From positions 46,260,987-46,324,986 of the forward strand of contig CM053325.1 of the NCBI GenBank assembly GCA_028583605.1: DNA of 64,000 bases, in the 5' to 3' direction. Under the pieces are notes generated by a model. It saw only the letters and a program-made list of their open reading frames with translations. It did not search any database and was not told the DNA's origin. Position 1 is the first letter of the stretch; every line of letters starts with the position of its first letter. This DNA comes from Dastarcus helophoroides (taxonomy: Eukaryota; Arthropoda; Insecta; Coleoptera; Bothrideridae). The translations under genes and the position numbers were made by a program. Shown here piece by piece: positions 48,524 to 59,159 of the stretch.

Positions 48524-48720
48524 CAGTGTTTCCTAAACAGTGGGTCACAACCCGGCAGCGGACCACAAAAATAAAATACCAGGCTGCAGAATTGTCTTCA
48601 TACTTACAAATGATTAGTTCTTTCCAGCATTAAGATATAATTAAAACATCTTTTAGTGGGTGGCGAAGGGAAAATATTAAAAATAACCAGGTTAGGGCAA
48701 AAAAAGTTTGGGAAACACTG
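48524..48720. mobile_element. 197-bp hAT-type MITE
   Basis: The ends CAGTGTTTCCTAAAC and (inverted) CAGTGTTTCCCAAAC form terminal repeats. CTATATAT (48516-48523) and CTATATTT (48721-48728) flank it as an 8-bp target duplication with one change. No coding capacity. Confidence 0.85.
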
Positions 48721-48726
48721 CTATAT

Positions 48727-48830
48727 TTACTTTTAACACTGTTAAAAGTGTTTTTGTCACGTGTCATTATAAAAGTCAATTTTTAGTTCACTTATCAATG
48801 AACTAAAAATGTCACTTTTAATAACAGTTT
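48727..48830. repeat. Inner hairpin of the long-TIR element
   Basis: AAAAGTCAATTTTTAGTTCA pairs with TGAACTAAAAATGTCACTTTT around a short CTTATCAA loop (about 48773-48820). Another small palindrome, CTTTTAACACTGTTAAAAG, precedes it. Confidence 0.7.
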
Positions 48831-49479
48831 TACAAAAAATATTTTAGAGTCAGTTTTATTACTTTTGTTTTGAAACCTACTGCGAAAAATTCACAGTTAC
48901 ATAACTTTAAATAAACGTACTGCAAACTTTGAAGGCAAATATCTTGAAAACGGTTGCTTGTATCAACATTTAGAAGGTATACCTTTTTTTCGTAAAAAAT
49001 GTAGGTAAATGAAAATATTTATTTAAAATAAGTGTACATAAAGGCACAAAAAGGTTATGATGCTTTAGAATAATAAAAGGTAGCGTAGGTGGCGCGCCCT
49101 ATGAGTTACTGGCAATCTGTTAGCAAATTAGAATTTCTTGACCAAAGAAACCCCCCTATGCCAAATTTCTTGTCTATAGTGAAATGTGTTCATCAGTTAG
49201 GCGAAAAAAATCACAAATTTTTTTTCAACTTTGACACCCTGCATCTCTGTTAATATGAACTTTTGGTATAAGGTAAATGTCGCTAAATCACGCTATTTTT
49301 ATACGAAAAATCTACTCTTGCTCTATGTACCATTGCTTATGGTCCATTCTGTATATGTATTACGTATATGGTAAATCCAGGTGTTTGTTCCCTTTATCCG
49401 CTTAACGCACCTAAAGAAGTTTTCACTTCAATAAACAAATAAGAAAATTTCTTTTTCAACTATGTCTTAAAATTTAGAG

Positions 49480-50540
49480 AAAGATGACAAATTCCATAAA
49501 TTTTTAAAACAATTTTTGTTTCCAAAAAAAATGAAACTTGAAGAATTCTAAAAACAAATTCAAATAATTTTGAATTTTTCTTTAAACCTGCGAGAACGAA
49601 AGCTAAGTATGTTTTAATTTATTATCTATTCAAAATTTCCACCTTTTCTGATAACGCCAAGTTTAAACTTGGATTCTTTTTAATTTTAACTTAAAGAAAA
49701 GACACTTTTTTAAATAAAATTTTCCAGAACGGTGGCGCAGCTAAAGAGGGGTGGACCTTGGTCACTTAACTTTCTTGAAAATTCTGACTTTTCAGAATTT
49801 TAACCTATTTGAGAATGTGGAATAATGAAAATAACAAAGGCAAATTTCGCTTCTGGTATGTGTATGGTGGACATACTGAGTTGTTGTGCTCTTCTTTCTT
49901 ATTTATTCTCTGTGCCACTGTTGATTGTTCATTTCAGAAGTGTTTCATCTCTATTATGGTGGACATAATAAATTACTGTTTTTTTTTATTTAAACAATCT
50001 TGTCCGTTGACCTAATTTTCATTTTAGAAGAGTTTCGTCTCTCGTATGGTCAACATACTGAGTTACCGTGCTCTGCTGTTTTGATTTTGTATAATTTTCT
50101 TATATTTTTGGTAACTTTCATTTATTATTTCTTTTTTTCATTCCTGAAGAAACCTCCTACGATGGTGGACACCATTTCGAACACTTTAAATAGTTCTTTG
50201 ACACAATCCAATCCCGAAAGAAGCACACCTTGAACAATTTTTAAAATATCGACATTTTTTGATAATTTCGACATATAAAATATCCACGTTTTCCAACTTT
50301 TTGACCTTTTCTCGAAATTATTACTTACTTTGAAAATTTCTACCCCCAAAATCTACACTTTCTGGAAACTTTGATTCAATTTTTGAATATTTCGATTTTG
50401 TTTTTAAATTTCGAATTTCAAACTTTTACTTATTTTGAAATTTTCAAATTATAAATTCCACAGTTTTTCTAAATTTTGAATTACTTACTAAACTTTGACC
50501 TTTTCTGAATAATTAAATGTGTCAATAAATTTAAGAAAAA
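49480..50540 (-). repeat. T-rich degenerate array containing a Penelope tail insert
   Basis: Words like CATTTTTTGATAATTTCGAC and TTTTGAATATTTCGATTTTG mark T-rich array at both ends (about 49480-49800 and 50235-50520). The Penelope-type insert lies at about 49808-50232. Confidence 0.65.
49808..50232 (+). repeat. Penelope-like element tail (three units plus terminal region)
   Basis: Three units with GGTGGACATACTGAGTTGTT or AGTTTCGTCTCTCGTATGG are followed by CCTGAAGAAACCTCCTACG and CAATCCCGAAAGAAGCACAC. The latter matches the inverse of 58826-58920. It is an isolated tail without coding sequence. Confidence 0.7.
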
Positions 50541-51170
50541 TAGAATAAAAAAATATTTTCTGAAATAAGTCTGCAGCGTTTGCAATCCCCACAAGGTCTT
50601 TTGGACAAAGCGTCAGCGTTGTTATGCTGTCGTCCCAGTCGATGATGCACCTTAAAGTGATTCTGCTGAAGCCTTTCTAACCATCTAGCCGTCTGCCCCT
50701 CCGCGTTCTTCTTTCGGGGTAACCAAGAAAGCACCGAATGATCTGTCCGGATGAGGAATTCTTGCCCATACAAATACTTGTGGAAGTGTTCCACAAGTAA
50801 CGCCTACTCCCATTTTTTTAGTTATATTTACTAATAGAATATGCAATTCTTGTTTGTCTGCATTCCTTTTCAGTTCTTCTTCTTGTTTTTCTTGCCATCT
50901 TCGTTCTTCGTCTTGTTGGCTCTGTTCTTCCCCCTGTTTCTTTTCTTGTCGTCTTCGTTCTTGCTCCTGTTCTTTTTCTTGTCGTCTTCGTTCTTCATCT
51001 TGTCGTCTTTGTTCTTTCTCTTGTTCTTTTTTTTGCCGTCTTTCTCTTGCCTGACCTTTAAACATTGCTAATAACGCTTGCAATTGTTCCATTTTGGCCG
51101 ATTTTAATCTCGTTTCCATAAAGCGTTTTAGAATGTTCAAAAATTTTCTTGACGACCCCATTATAACTAC
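50531..51170 (-). pseudogene. Second Ty3/gypsy fragment: gag coiled-coil fused to RNase H end
   Basis: From 51161 on the minus strand, gag-like MGSSRKFLNILKRFMETR is followed by a Glu/Arg/Gln-rich coiled coil (about 51050-50880, repeats of RRRQEKEQE type). A deletion then joins it to RNase H in another frame: FLIRTDHSVLSWL, ARWLERLQQ and GRQHNNADALSKRP (about 50760-50590). The order LTR-gag-RNase H means RT was removed. It belongs with the LTR at 51277. Confidence 0.85.
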
Positions 51171-51276
51171 TTAACAGTTTATAACGTCCGAGATAGAGTC
51201 AACTACGGCACCTGCCATGAATTTTTTTTTGAGTAATAAAGCACAATCCACGAATAATCCCGCTTCTGACACCAGA

Positions 51277-51625
51277 TGTTGCGGGCTGTCGGTTCGAATG
51301 ATTATTAGCACTTGCTGAATAATACCCACTTTAATTGTAAACTAAACTCGGAACACAATTGAATAATTAACTCACTTATTGACTTAACTCACTAATTAAC
51401 TACACTGACTAACTGACTGACTGACTGAGGAAAAGCAAACCGGACCCCCTTTATATAGATCTCTGGTTCGGGTTCTAGAAGTTTTCGGCAGATAAGGCTT
51501 AGGTTTGCTGAAATTTCTGGAACGCTTATCTGCCGTTCGCTTCATTATTGCGGTCGCTTTCCCTTATCAGATCTCTCTAGAAAATTTTCTTACGTACTAA
51601 ATTCTATAATTTACATTTCGTTACA
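51277..51625 (-). repeat. Ty3/gypsy LTR, 5' LTR of the right partial copy
   Basis: On the minus strand it starts TGTAACGAAATG and ends CCGCAACA. The next bases, TGGTGTCAGAAGCGGGA (51272-51256), look like a tRNA primer-binding site; the tRNA is not assigned. It is the same LTR family as 43766-44097 but clearly diverged. No matching target duplication is seen across the two LTRs. Confidence 0.88.
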
Positions 51626-51639
51626 ATAATTTTAATTTA

Positions 51640-54600
51640 TAAATTATGAAATTTTTATTTTTGATAATACAATTTGAAAATTAGAAAAAATCCTGTTATA
51701 TCATAATTTAAGTTTTCAATTCTGTCGGCAGTCCATATAAATGCCCAATTTTTTTTTAACATTTCGACTTTACATTTTTTAAATTTGGAATTTTAAATTT
51801 TCTATTTTTTAAATTTCAATATTTACTTAATTTTAATTTATTTTCTAAATTTTAACCCTTTTTTATTTTCGACTTATTTAGGTTTCTCATTCACATACTT
51901 TCAAATTTTCTGAACATTTTGACATAAAATTTTGATTTTTCTGAAACCTTTGAAATAAGTCAAAATTTTTGATAAATCTCATTATGTGAAATATTGTTTA
52001 TTTGAAATCCTCTACATCTTTTCAAAATTTCTACTTTTCCTGAATATCTCGGCCTTTGTTCAAACTTTAAACTATTTTGCAAAGATTTCACTTTTTGAAG
52101 ACTTCAACTATTTTTTTTTCAAAAATTTCAATTTTTCTTCGTAGTTTCGACTTTTATGCAGTAAAAAGTTTTATTTGAATAATTTCAAGTTTTTTGAAAA
52201 TATTCACTATATTGAAAAATTGAATTTCTTGCAACATTTTATTTTTTGAAGTTTCTGAACGGCTTTTCATGAAAATTTCGATTTTTCTGAAGATATGACT
52301 TTTTGGATCTATCTTTTTTCAATATTTCGACTCTTTGGTAAAATGTCGACATTTTTTCAAATTTTTTTGACTTTTTGGAAAAGCCTGCCTTTGACGATTT
52401 AAAATTTATTTTGAAGTATCTGACTTTCTAATCTAAATTGCACATTTTTCAAATTTTGAACTTATTGCATAAAACGCCTTTGAGAGTTAATTTTGATTTT
52501 AATGCTGACATTTTAAGAAGATAAATTTTAAAACAGTAAAAATTTGCAAATTTTTTTTAGCTTAAAATCCAACTAGAAACAGTTTCGTAGAAATTCAAAG
52601 GTTTTTTTGGTCCTAACTCTGTATTTCGACTTTGGTCTAGTAATCTCAGTTTTAAATAATTATGCCTTTTTTTCTCTAATTCTGTCTCAAATTCGTCCTT
52701 TTTTCAAAATTTCGATAAAATTCGACTCTCTTTAGAGAATTTCGAGTGGTTATTAAATTTCGACAGGTTTCTCTAAATTTCGGTCTTCTTAAAATTTCGA
52801 ATTTTTTTAAATTGGTTCTTGTTTTTTTAAATCTTAAAGAAAAATGCAAAATTTTTAGTAATAAAAACGAATTGAACAAAAATAGAAATTTCGATATTTT
52901 TTCGTTTTTTATCTAAAATTTGAGTTTTATCTTAAAATCCGATCCTGGAAATCTTAATATTTTTCTTCGAAATTCTTCTTTTTTTAAAGTCTCATTTTCT
53001 TCAAGATTCGTTTTTTTCTTCATAAACGGCTATTCTCAAACTGTACCCTAGTGTTTAAAGCTTGACTTTTTCCGGCAAATTCATTTTTGTTTTGCTTTTT
53101 TTGGTAGTTTTTCTCGAAATTTCGACTGTTTTCCTGATATTACTACCTTTTTCGAAATTCCGGTACTTATTCAACATTGGATATTTCTGAAGATTTTGAT
53201 TTTTAGAAGACTGTTCAGTTATTTTGACTAGTTGCTTAAAGTCTGGTTTTTCTCGATAATTTTATTTTTATCAGAAAATTCAATTTTTAACTTTTCTGGA
53301 AAATTCGACATTTTCTCTTAAAATTACTTTAAACTAGTCTTTTGTTTCGAAATTTTGTCTTTATTCTTAAATTTGTACTATTTTAAAAAAATATTTCTTC
53401 TGTCAAAATTCCACTCCTTTCCTTAATTTATGCCCTTTTTAAAAATTTCAACTTTTTTAAATTTGCTCTGGTTTCCCAAAATTTTCGAAATTTCGACTTT
53501 TACCTCAAAACGTGATGTTTTTTTTTGAAAATGTTGACTTTTTCTTCGAAATTGGTTTTACTTTGAAATTTCAGTTTTCTTGAAATTGCTCAGTTTTCTC
53601 TAAATTAAATCGGTATGTTATTAAAAAGTAAAAATGTCGAGAAAAATATTTTTTGAAAATTTAAAGAAACAGACTTCTTGTACATTCAATTTTTTTTACT
53701 GAAATTTAAATTTTATGTTCAAATTTTTGGAAATTGAGATTCTTTTTCCAAATTCGACGAGTTTTTCTAAAAATTGCGATATTTTTTATAATACTCGATC
53801 TTTGGAAATACACACATTTTTAGATTTTCAACATTTTTTCTAATTTTATGTTAAATTTTGGTTTTTTCAAAAACTTCGTCGCTTTAGAAATTACGACTTT
53901 ACTTTTAAAAATTTAACTCTTTTCTCTCAAAATTGAACTTGGAAACTCCGAATTGTCTTCTAGAGATTTCTACCTTTTTTTGGGATTCGGATAATATTTT
54001 TTAAAAATCATTATTTTTTCGAAATCCATTTTTTAATATTCGGCTTTTTCAGATTTTTTTTTTAAGTCTAAATTTCTCAAAGTTTCATAACATTTGTCCT
54101 ATTCTCGAAATTTTGACGTTTACTTCAAAATGGGGTATTTTATGTTTCTGAAAAATCTTCACTCACAGTGGAAAAGTTTTTTAAAATTTTAACTATTTTT
54201 GAAAATTACGTTTGTTTCTTACAAACTGTGACCTTTGCTAAAATTACCTTTTTCGAATTTTCAACATTTTTCGACTTTTACGAAAGGTTAGCATTTTATT
54301 TTAAATTTGATTCTTCAAAAATTCCAATTTTTTCCCAGATTTTTTTTATTATCGAAAAATTCCACTGCTTCTTTCCAAAAGTAAACTTTCTCTTGAAAAT
54401 TTTGAATTTTCTTTTAGAAATTTCGACCTTTTCCTCGATTTTTTGAGGGTATTTTTTAAAACGTAGTAGCAGCCTGTACCTGCTTATCTCTCCCCTAGCG
54501 CTGGAAAGCGCTTAAAGGGAGTCATTATTATTATTTTTCAAAAAATGTTAATTTTTTCAATTGTTTAAATATGCGACTTATCTAAAAATTTTGTTTTTTT

Positions 54601-55090
54601 AATTTGACTTTCCAAAAACTTATGTTTTTCAAAATATATTTTAATTTCAAAATTTTGACTTGTATTTCAAAATGTGATATTTCTGGAAATTTCTACTTAC
54701 AATAGAACACTTTCTCAAAATTTCGACTTTTCCAAAATTTCGACATTTTTCAGAATTTCTTATTTTTCCAAAATTGGAACAAGATTTTAATAAAAATCTG
54801 AGAATAAAATTCATAGGAAATTCAGAGAAAAAGGATTTATTGTGAATTTCATTTCATTCATTATGACAAAACTGAAATAAAGTAAAAAATCTGAGCGAAA
54901 TATTTTAGAGAATTGAACTCTGTTGCCACTTTTTTTCACAAAATTCGACTTTTGAAAATTTTATTTTTTTTTTCTTTAAAATTTCGACATTTTTCGAAGT
55001 TTACCGGAAGATTCGGCTTTTATTTTAGATTTTAATTTCTGTAAATTTAACCACCTACATATACTCACTGCCGGTAGGTTTTCCGGTTTT
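51640..55090 (-). repeat. T-rich degenerate AAAATTTCGACTTTTT array, about 3.4 kb
   Basis: Plus-strand words such as AAATTTCGACTTTTT, TTTTTCGAAATT and GAAAATTTCGA recur every 15-22 bases with no fixed period. The plus strand is markedly T-rich. A SINE tail sits at 54467-54540. No frame here is credible as a gene. Confidence 0.85.
54467..54540 (+). mobile_element. SINE 3' tail fragment
   Basis: GTAGTAGCAGCCTGTACC, GCTGGAAAGCGC, AAAGGGAG and a short (ATT)n tail match, in the opposite orientation, the end of the SINE at 40070-40300. Confidence 0.7.
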
Positions 55091-55099
55091 ATTTTTTTT

Positions 55100-55165
55100 T
55101 CATGATTTTTTCAGATTGGTTGTTGGCTCCCCCCTGAACGAAATCCTGCCTACGCCCATGGTAAT
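55100..55165. mobile_element. Short repeat phrase
   Basis: GGTTGTTGGCTCCCCCCTGA and ATCCTGCCTACGCCCATGG resemble phrases common in insect interspersed repeats. The element is not delimited. Confidence 0.3.
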
Positions 55166-55719
55166 AATGTCATCGTTGCCTTCATATACCTGGATAAAAA
55201 TATTTAGTTCTTCATACAATTCTTGTCTATATCAAATGTGTCTCCTACTGTTAGAGATAGTTGCAAGTTACTGCATTGCTTCAGAAGTTCACAGTCAGTC
55301 ATTTCATTTAACTTTTTTATGCTATACATGAAATCAAATATACACTCATGATGCTTAAGTGCAAATTTAGGTTGGCAGCTTGCGCGTACATTGTCGACAA
55401 TGACAATGGAGTTTTTACTGATTCACTCTTAACTAAAGGAATTAATTATGTTACGTTATTTAGGTAAGATTTAATATTATCATTTATTGAAAGATAAGTG
55501 TTATGCAATACAAACGGCTGCTCTAATATAAAAGCATAAGCCGAGGTGAAATCAAACACGGGAATTCCCCGAATCATAAACAGGAAGAAAATGGAATACT
55601 ATCAGGTTTTGTTTAACTTTTGCATTTGGCAATACTTGTGGCATTGGCACGAAATTTGTTCAATGTGAAAGAGAAGGAAAGAAACAATCATTGGAGTGAA
55701 TAAGACAGATACCAGCGCG

Positions 55720-55890
55720 ATAATTACCGAGCAAGAGAGTGGCGACTTGAATTTTTTAATGCGCGGCGTAAGGCGCGAAATTCAAAGGTTCATTAGAATT
55801 AGTACTGTTGCGCGAGTGCCCGAGGCCCCTGCAAGAGCGAGGCCCGGGCGGTTGCCCTGCTCGCCACCCCTAAAGGCCGCCCCTAATATT
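55720..55890. mobile_element. hAT-type element end, GC-rich
   Basis: AGGCCCGGGCGGTTGCCCTG and CTCGCCACCCCTAAAGGCCG, followed by CCCCTA, resemble the GC-rich terminal repeat of hAT elements (inverted: TAGGGGCGGCCTTTAGGGGT). It is the only strongly GC-rich patch in this area. The other end is not found. Confidence 0.5.
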
Positions 55891-55899
55891 TAATTTAGT

Positions 55900-58800
55900 C
55901 TTACCATTTAAATTGATAATTAAAGATGTAAACCTAAAGAGGACCAGTTGTGCTAATAATATATGAATTTTTATCGCATATGTAGTGTAATTCGAATCCA
56001 CACTAGTAAATGAGTTAGAATATTGGAAATATTTGAAAATAAATGTCATCAAACTGACCTACCTGTTTTATATTTGTGGTTTGAATGCTTGTAGTCGTGT
56101 GGAAACGAATTTAATATTTATTGATAATGAAATACACCTATAAATTTTACACTTTATTTATTTATTGAACGTAATGTTCAACAGTTTATTTTTTTTTTAA
56201 TAACAATATACTCAATATTTGTTAAAGAAGGGTACATTTTACAATTTACCCAAGAAAATATTTAAAATGTGTGATTCAATAAATGGCATCCCAAACATTC
56301 GAAAAACGGCAACTGAAGATGCGAGGCATTATTATCGCAGAAATTAAACGATAAAAATGTGAATTTCTTTCGATAAATTTAAGACACATTTAAGACACAG
56401 ATCATTGACACATGAAATGTTTTAAGAAATTATTTTGAAATGCTGTTCCTTATTATTTAATTTTTTTTCTTTTGCAAATCTTGTTTTTGTTTTCAGTAGA
56501 TTTCAGTCACAAGAAAAGTGTATTGTACAACTCGAACGCATTGTCGACATCGTGGGATTTGAACATCATATCTGCTTTTGTTGTATATGTTACTGGAAGA
56601 CTACTCACTGTTGCACTGCACAGTGATTCGACAATTATACATTTGAAATAATCAAACTAAAACAAAATTTAAACGATGCACCGTAGTCAATTTAACTTTT
56701 AATAGGCGTATAGATATAATTTAAGACAAGCTAAAATATAGACTGATCATCAGAAAGTGCAGCTTAGTGGGTTAGGGCTGCGTATTTAGTTTGACAGGTC
56801 GGTTCTAATCACGCATTTTTGAAGTGTTAACTTCTTAGGCGCGTTGAGTGAATTTTTTTATAGGGGTTTGGTTATGTTATGTTACCGTGGTGGTGACCCG
56901 AAACTATAAGTTTACCCCCTATCAAACATTACGTCTAAATAAGTTTTCATTTAAAAAATCAGAAACTTCTTTGAAACTTGATTTTTTTAATTGTGGGAGT
57001 TTGTCATTTCTCTCTAAATTTCATAACATTAGAAAATTAGAAAAAACTCAAAAACATTAGATATTTAAATTTCAAATTAAAAACTGGGAAAGCACCCAAA
57101 TTTCTAAAACAAATCTCTTTTTTTGTTAAAATGTTGACTCCTTAACTTCCTTCTTAGAATATAATCTATTAATTTTAAAGTCTAAACCATACATTTCTCA
57201 AAACTGTTTCGCGAAAGTTAAGAAAATATCCACAGTTTGAAAAAATGTTTAATTTTATCAAATTAAAAATTTTATGTTTTTCTTGATAATTGTTAGAAAA
57301 AATTTGAAACTTCCAAAAAGATTCTACACAAATTTTAAATTTTGTGCAGAACTCGAAATTTGGAGAAGAAATTTCAAATGTCTAGAAAATGTTCGTCCAT
57401 AAATTTATATTAATAAAAATCTTACAATAAAAAAACAAACTATACATTGACCACCTGAAAAATTTGGAAGTCAGTTTTTAATGCATATAGGCAACATTAA
57501 ATACAATCGTGTATATTATTCATTGCATACATTTTAGGTGGTTTTTAATGCTTATTTTGACCACCTTGGAGGCTAAATTTTAAAAAATGCTGTCTTAGTG
57601 TTTACCTACGTATTACGGTGAATACCCACGTGAAACTTCGTAGAGGCACCGATTTATGTTGTGCGTTTTCTGCCAGTCAGTGCTATTTTTATTAGGTAGA
57701 CTGAAAGTTACTGTATTATTTGCTTTTCGGTACTTTTGTCGGATCCACAAAGAAAAAAGAATTTATTTCTGATAAGTTGAATGATTAAAAATAGTTTTTA
57801 TTTTACATGCAAGCTGCAGTTAAAATGAGCAAGTAAATTGTACAATAATGTCTATTTCATTAATTTAATGCGTTGAAAATCCTATAAATAATATCGTTAT
57901 GCTTTCCAATAAGGAAAAGCAGCCGATTCACTTGCCCCGTTGTTCATTTATATTTAGGCTGCGGCACTGAATTAATTTTCCGAATAAAGTTTTCGAGTTT
58001 TCGCGTAGAATTAAATTATGATAGAAGAGTACATTTTAATGAAATTATTAGTTATAAACTTTAGCAAAATGTGTGGGGAAACGGATTTGGGGTTGATTAA
58101 ATGAAACACATTTCAGTAGTTGTTCAGTCTACTGCAGATTCTGTCGGAGAAGTTTCGAAGCTTAATCGAAATTTTAAAATTTTTATTGTGCGATGTATTA
58201 TTTGAAACATAGCACATCAAATTTACTTCGTAATATCTGAAAAGATGCTAAGAAGTATTAAAAGCTTCTTGTGGCGTCAGGTCGTTTGAAATCCCATTAA
58301 AATTTTTACTATTACTTCGGTGTATATCTGCAAATATTTTATGTGCGAGCATATCTCACACTTCATCCAGGCTTTGGCGAATGCGGCAGGAAATAAATGA
58401 AACTGGAATGAATCGAGTAAATAAAGTGTATAAGCGAGGAAACGTCTAAGGCAATGCGTAATTGTGTATTTGATACAAACATGTAGCAACAGCTCTTATA
58501 CGTCGCTTGCTTTTGACAGGTACAAATATCTTTCCTGCAAATTGGACCACTTGCCCAATTTATTGTTATTAAACAGTTGTAAAATATCACCACCCCTGTG
58601 TCGGAAGCCGGAGTTAAACTATTTACTTTGAAACATCGCATCTGTTACAAAACTTGCATTTTATAATATGTACTAAGGGAATATTGTTAGAAATTTATTA
58701 TTTATCATGTAATATTATCCTTGGATATTATCTCTTGGATATTTTGCTTTCAGTCTTCTTTTCGAATTATTATTATTATAAAGGTTTTTGAATCGAAATA
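55900..58800. other. AT-rich intergenic DNA, no gene recognised
   Basis: Short frames (for example 56435-56626 and 58277-58641) show no domain or splice-supported extension. A Phe/Leu-rich low-complexity patch lies at 56900-57420. Confidence 0.45.
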
Positions 58801-58825
58801 TTTGTCAATTGGAATATTTACAGGA

Positions 58826-59150
58826 TATACTTCTTTCGGGATTGGACCGTATCAAAGAACTACTAAAAGTGTTTGACGTTTCGCCCTCCATCGTAGGGAG
58901 CTTTTTCAGAAACAAAGAAAAGAAACAATAAATAAAAAGAAAAATATAAAGGAATATGCAAAAATTAAAAGGCCAATTTTAAAACATCAGAGCTCGGTAA
59001 CTCAGTATGTCCACCAGAGGCGAAACTCTTCTGAATTAATAATTGGCACAAAGGATAAGTAAGTTTAAACAAAAGAGCACGGTAACTCAATATGTCCACC
59101 ATACCGGAGGCGAAACTCTTCTGATAGGAAAGAGGGAAAGGGAAACTTTA
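58826..59150 (-). repeat. Penelope-like element 3' tail with tandem units and degraded hammerhead core
   Basis: On the minus strand, two ~100-bp units (AGAAGAGTTTCGCCTCCGG, GGACATATTGAGTTACCGTG) are followed by CTGAAAA, a G/C stem region, GAAAC and GTC (58909-58875). The core is hammerhead-like but has A where the invariant G8 should be. GGTCCAATCCCGAAAGAAG ends the tail. Confidence 0.65.
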
Positions 59151-59159
59151 TATACTATT

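Larger units (their letters stand above)
46687..49315. mobile_element. 2.6-kb element with ~0.38-kb terminal inverted repeats
   Basis: The left arm (about 46687-47066) is inverted at about 48920-49311. Shared words are TTATACCAAAAGTT, CAGGGTGTCAAAGTTGAA, CCAAGATATTTGCCTTTAAAG and GAGCAACCGTTTCCAAGATA-type sequence, with AGGGGGCGCTACCTGCGC against GGCGCGCC. Inner hairpins built on GTTAAAAGTGAC lie at 47506-47600 and 48727-48830. The interior (47.1-48.9 kb) carries no transposase that I recognise; the 100-codon frame at 47419-47721 spans a hairpin. A hAT MITE is nested at 48524-48720. Confidence 0.8.

Noticed and set aside
50841..51071. Phe/Ser/Leu-rich plus-strand frames
   Set aside because: They are antisense to the Glu/Arg/Gln coiled coil of the gypsy gag fragment.
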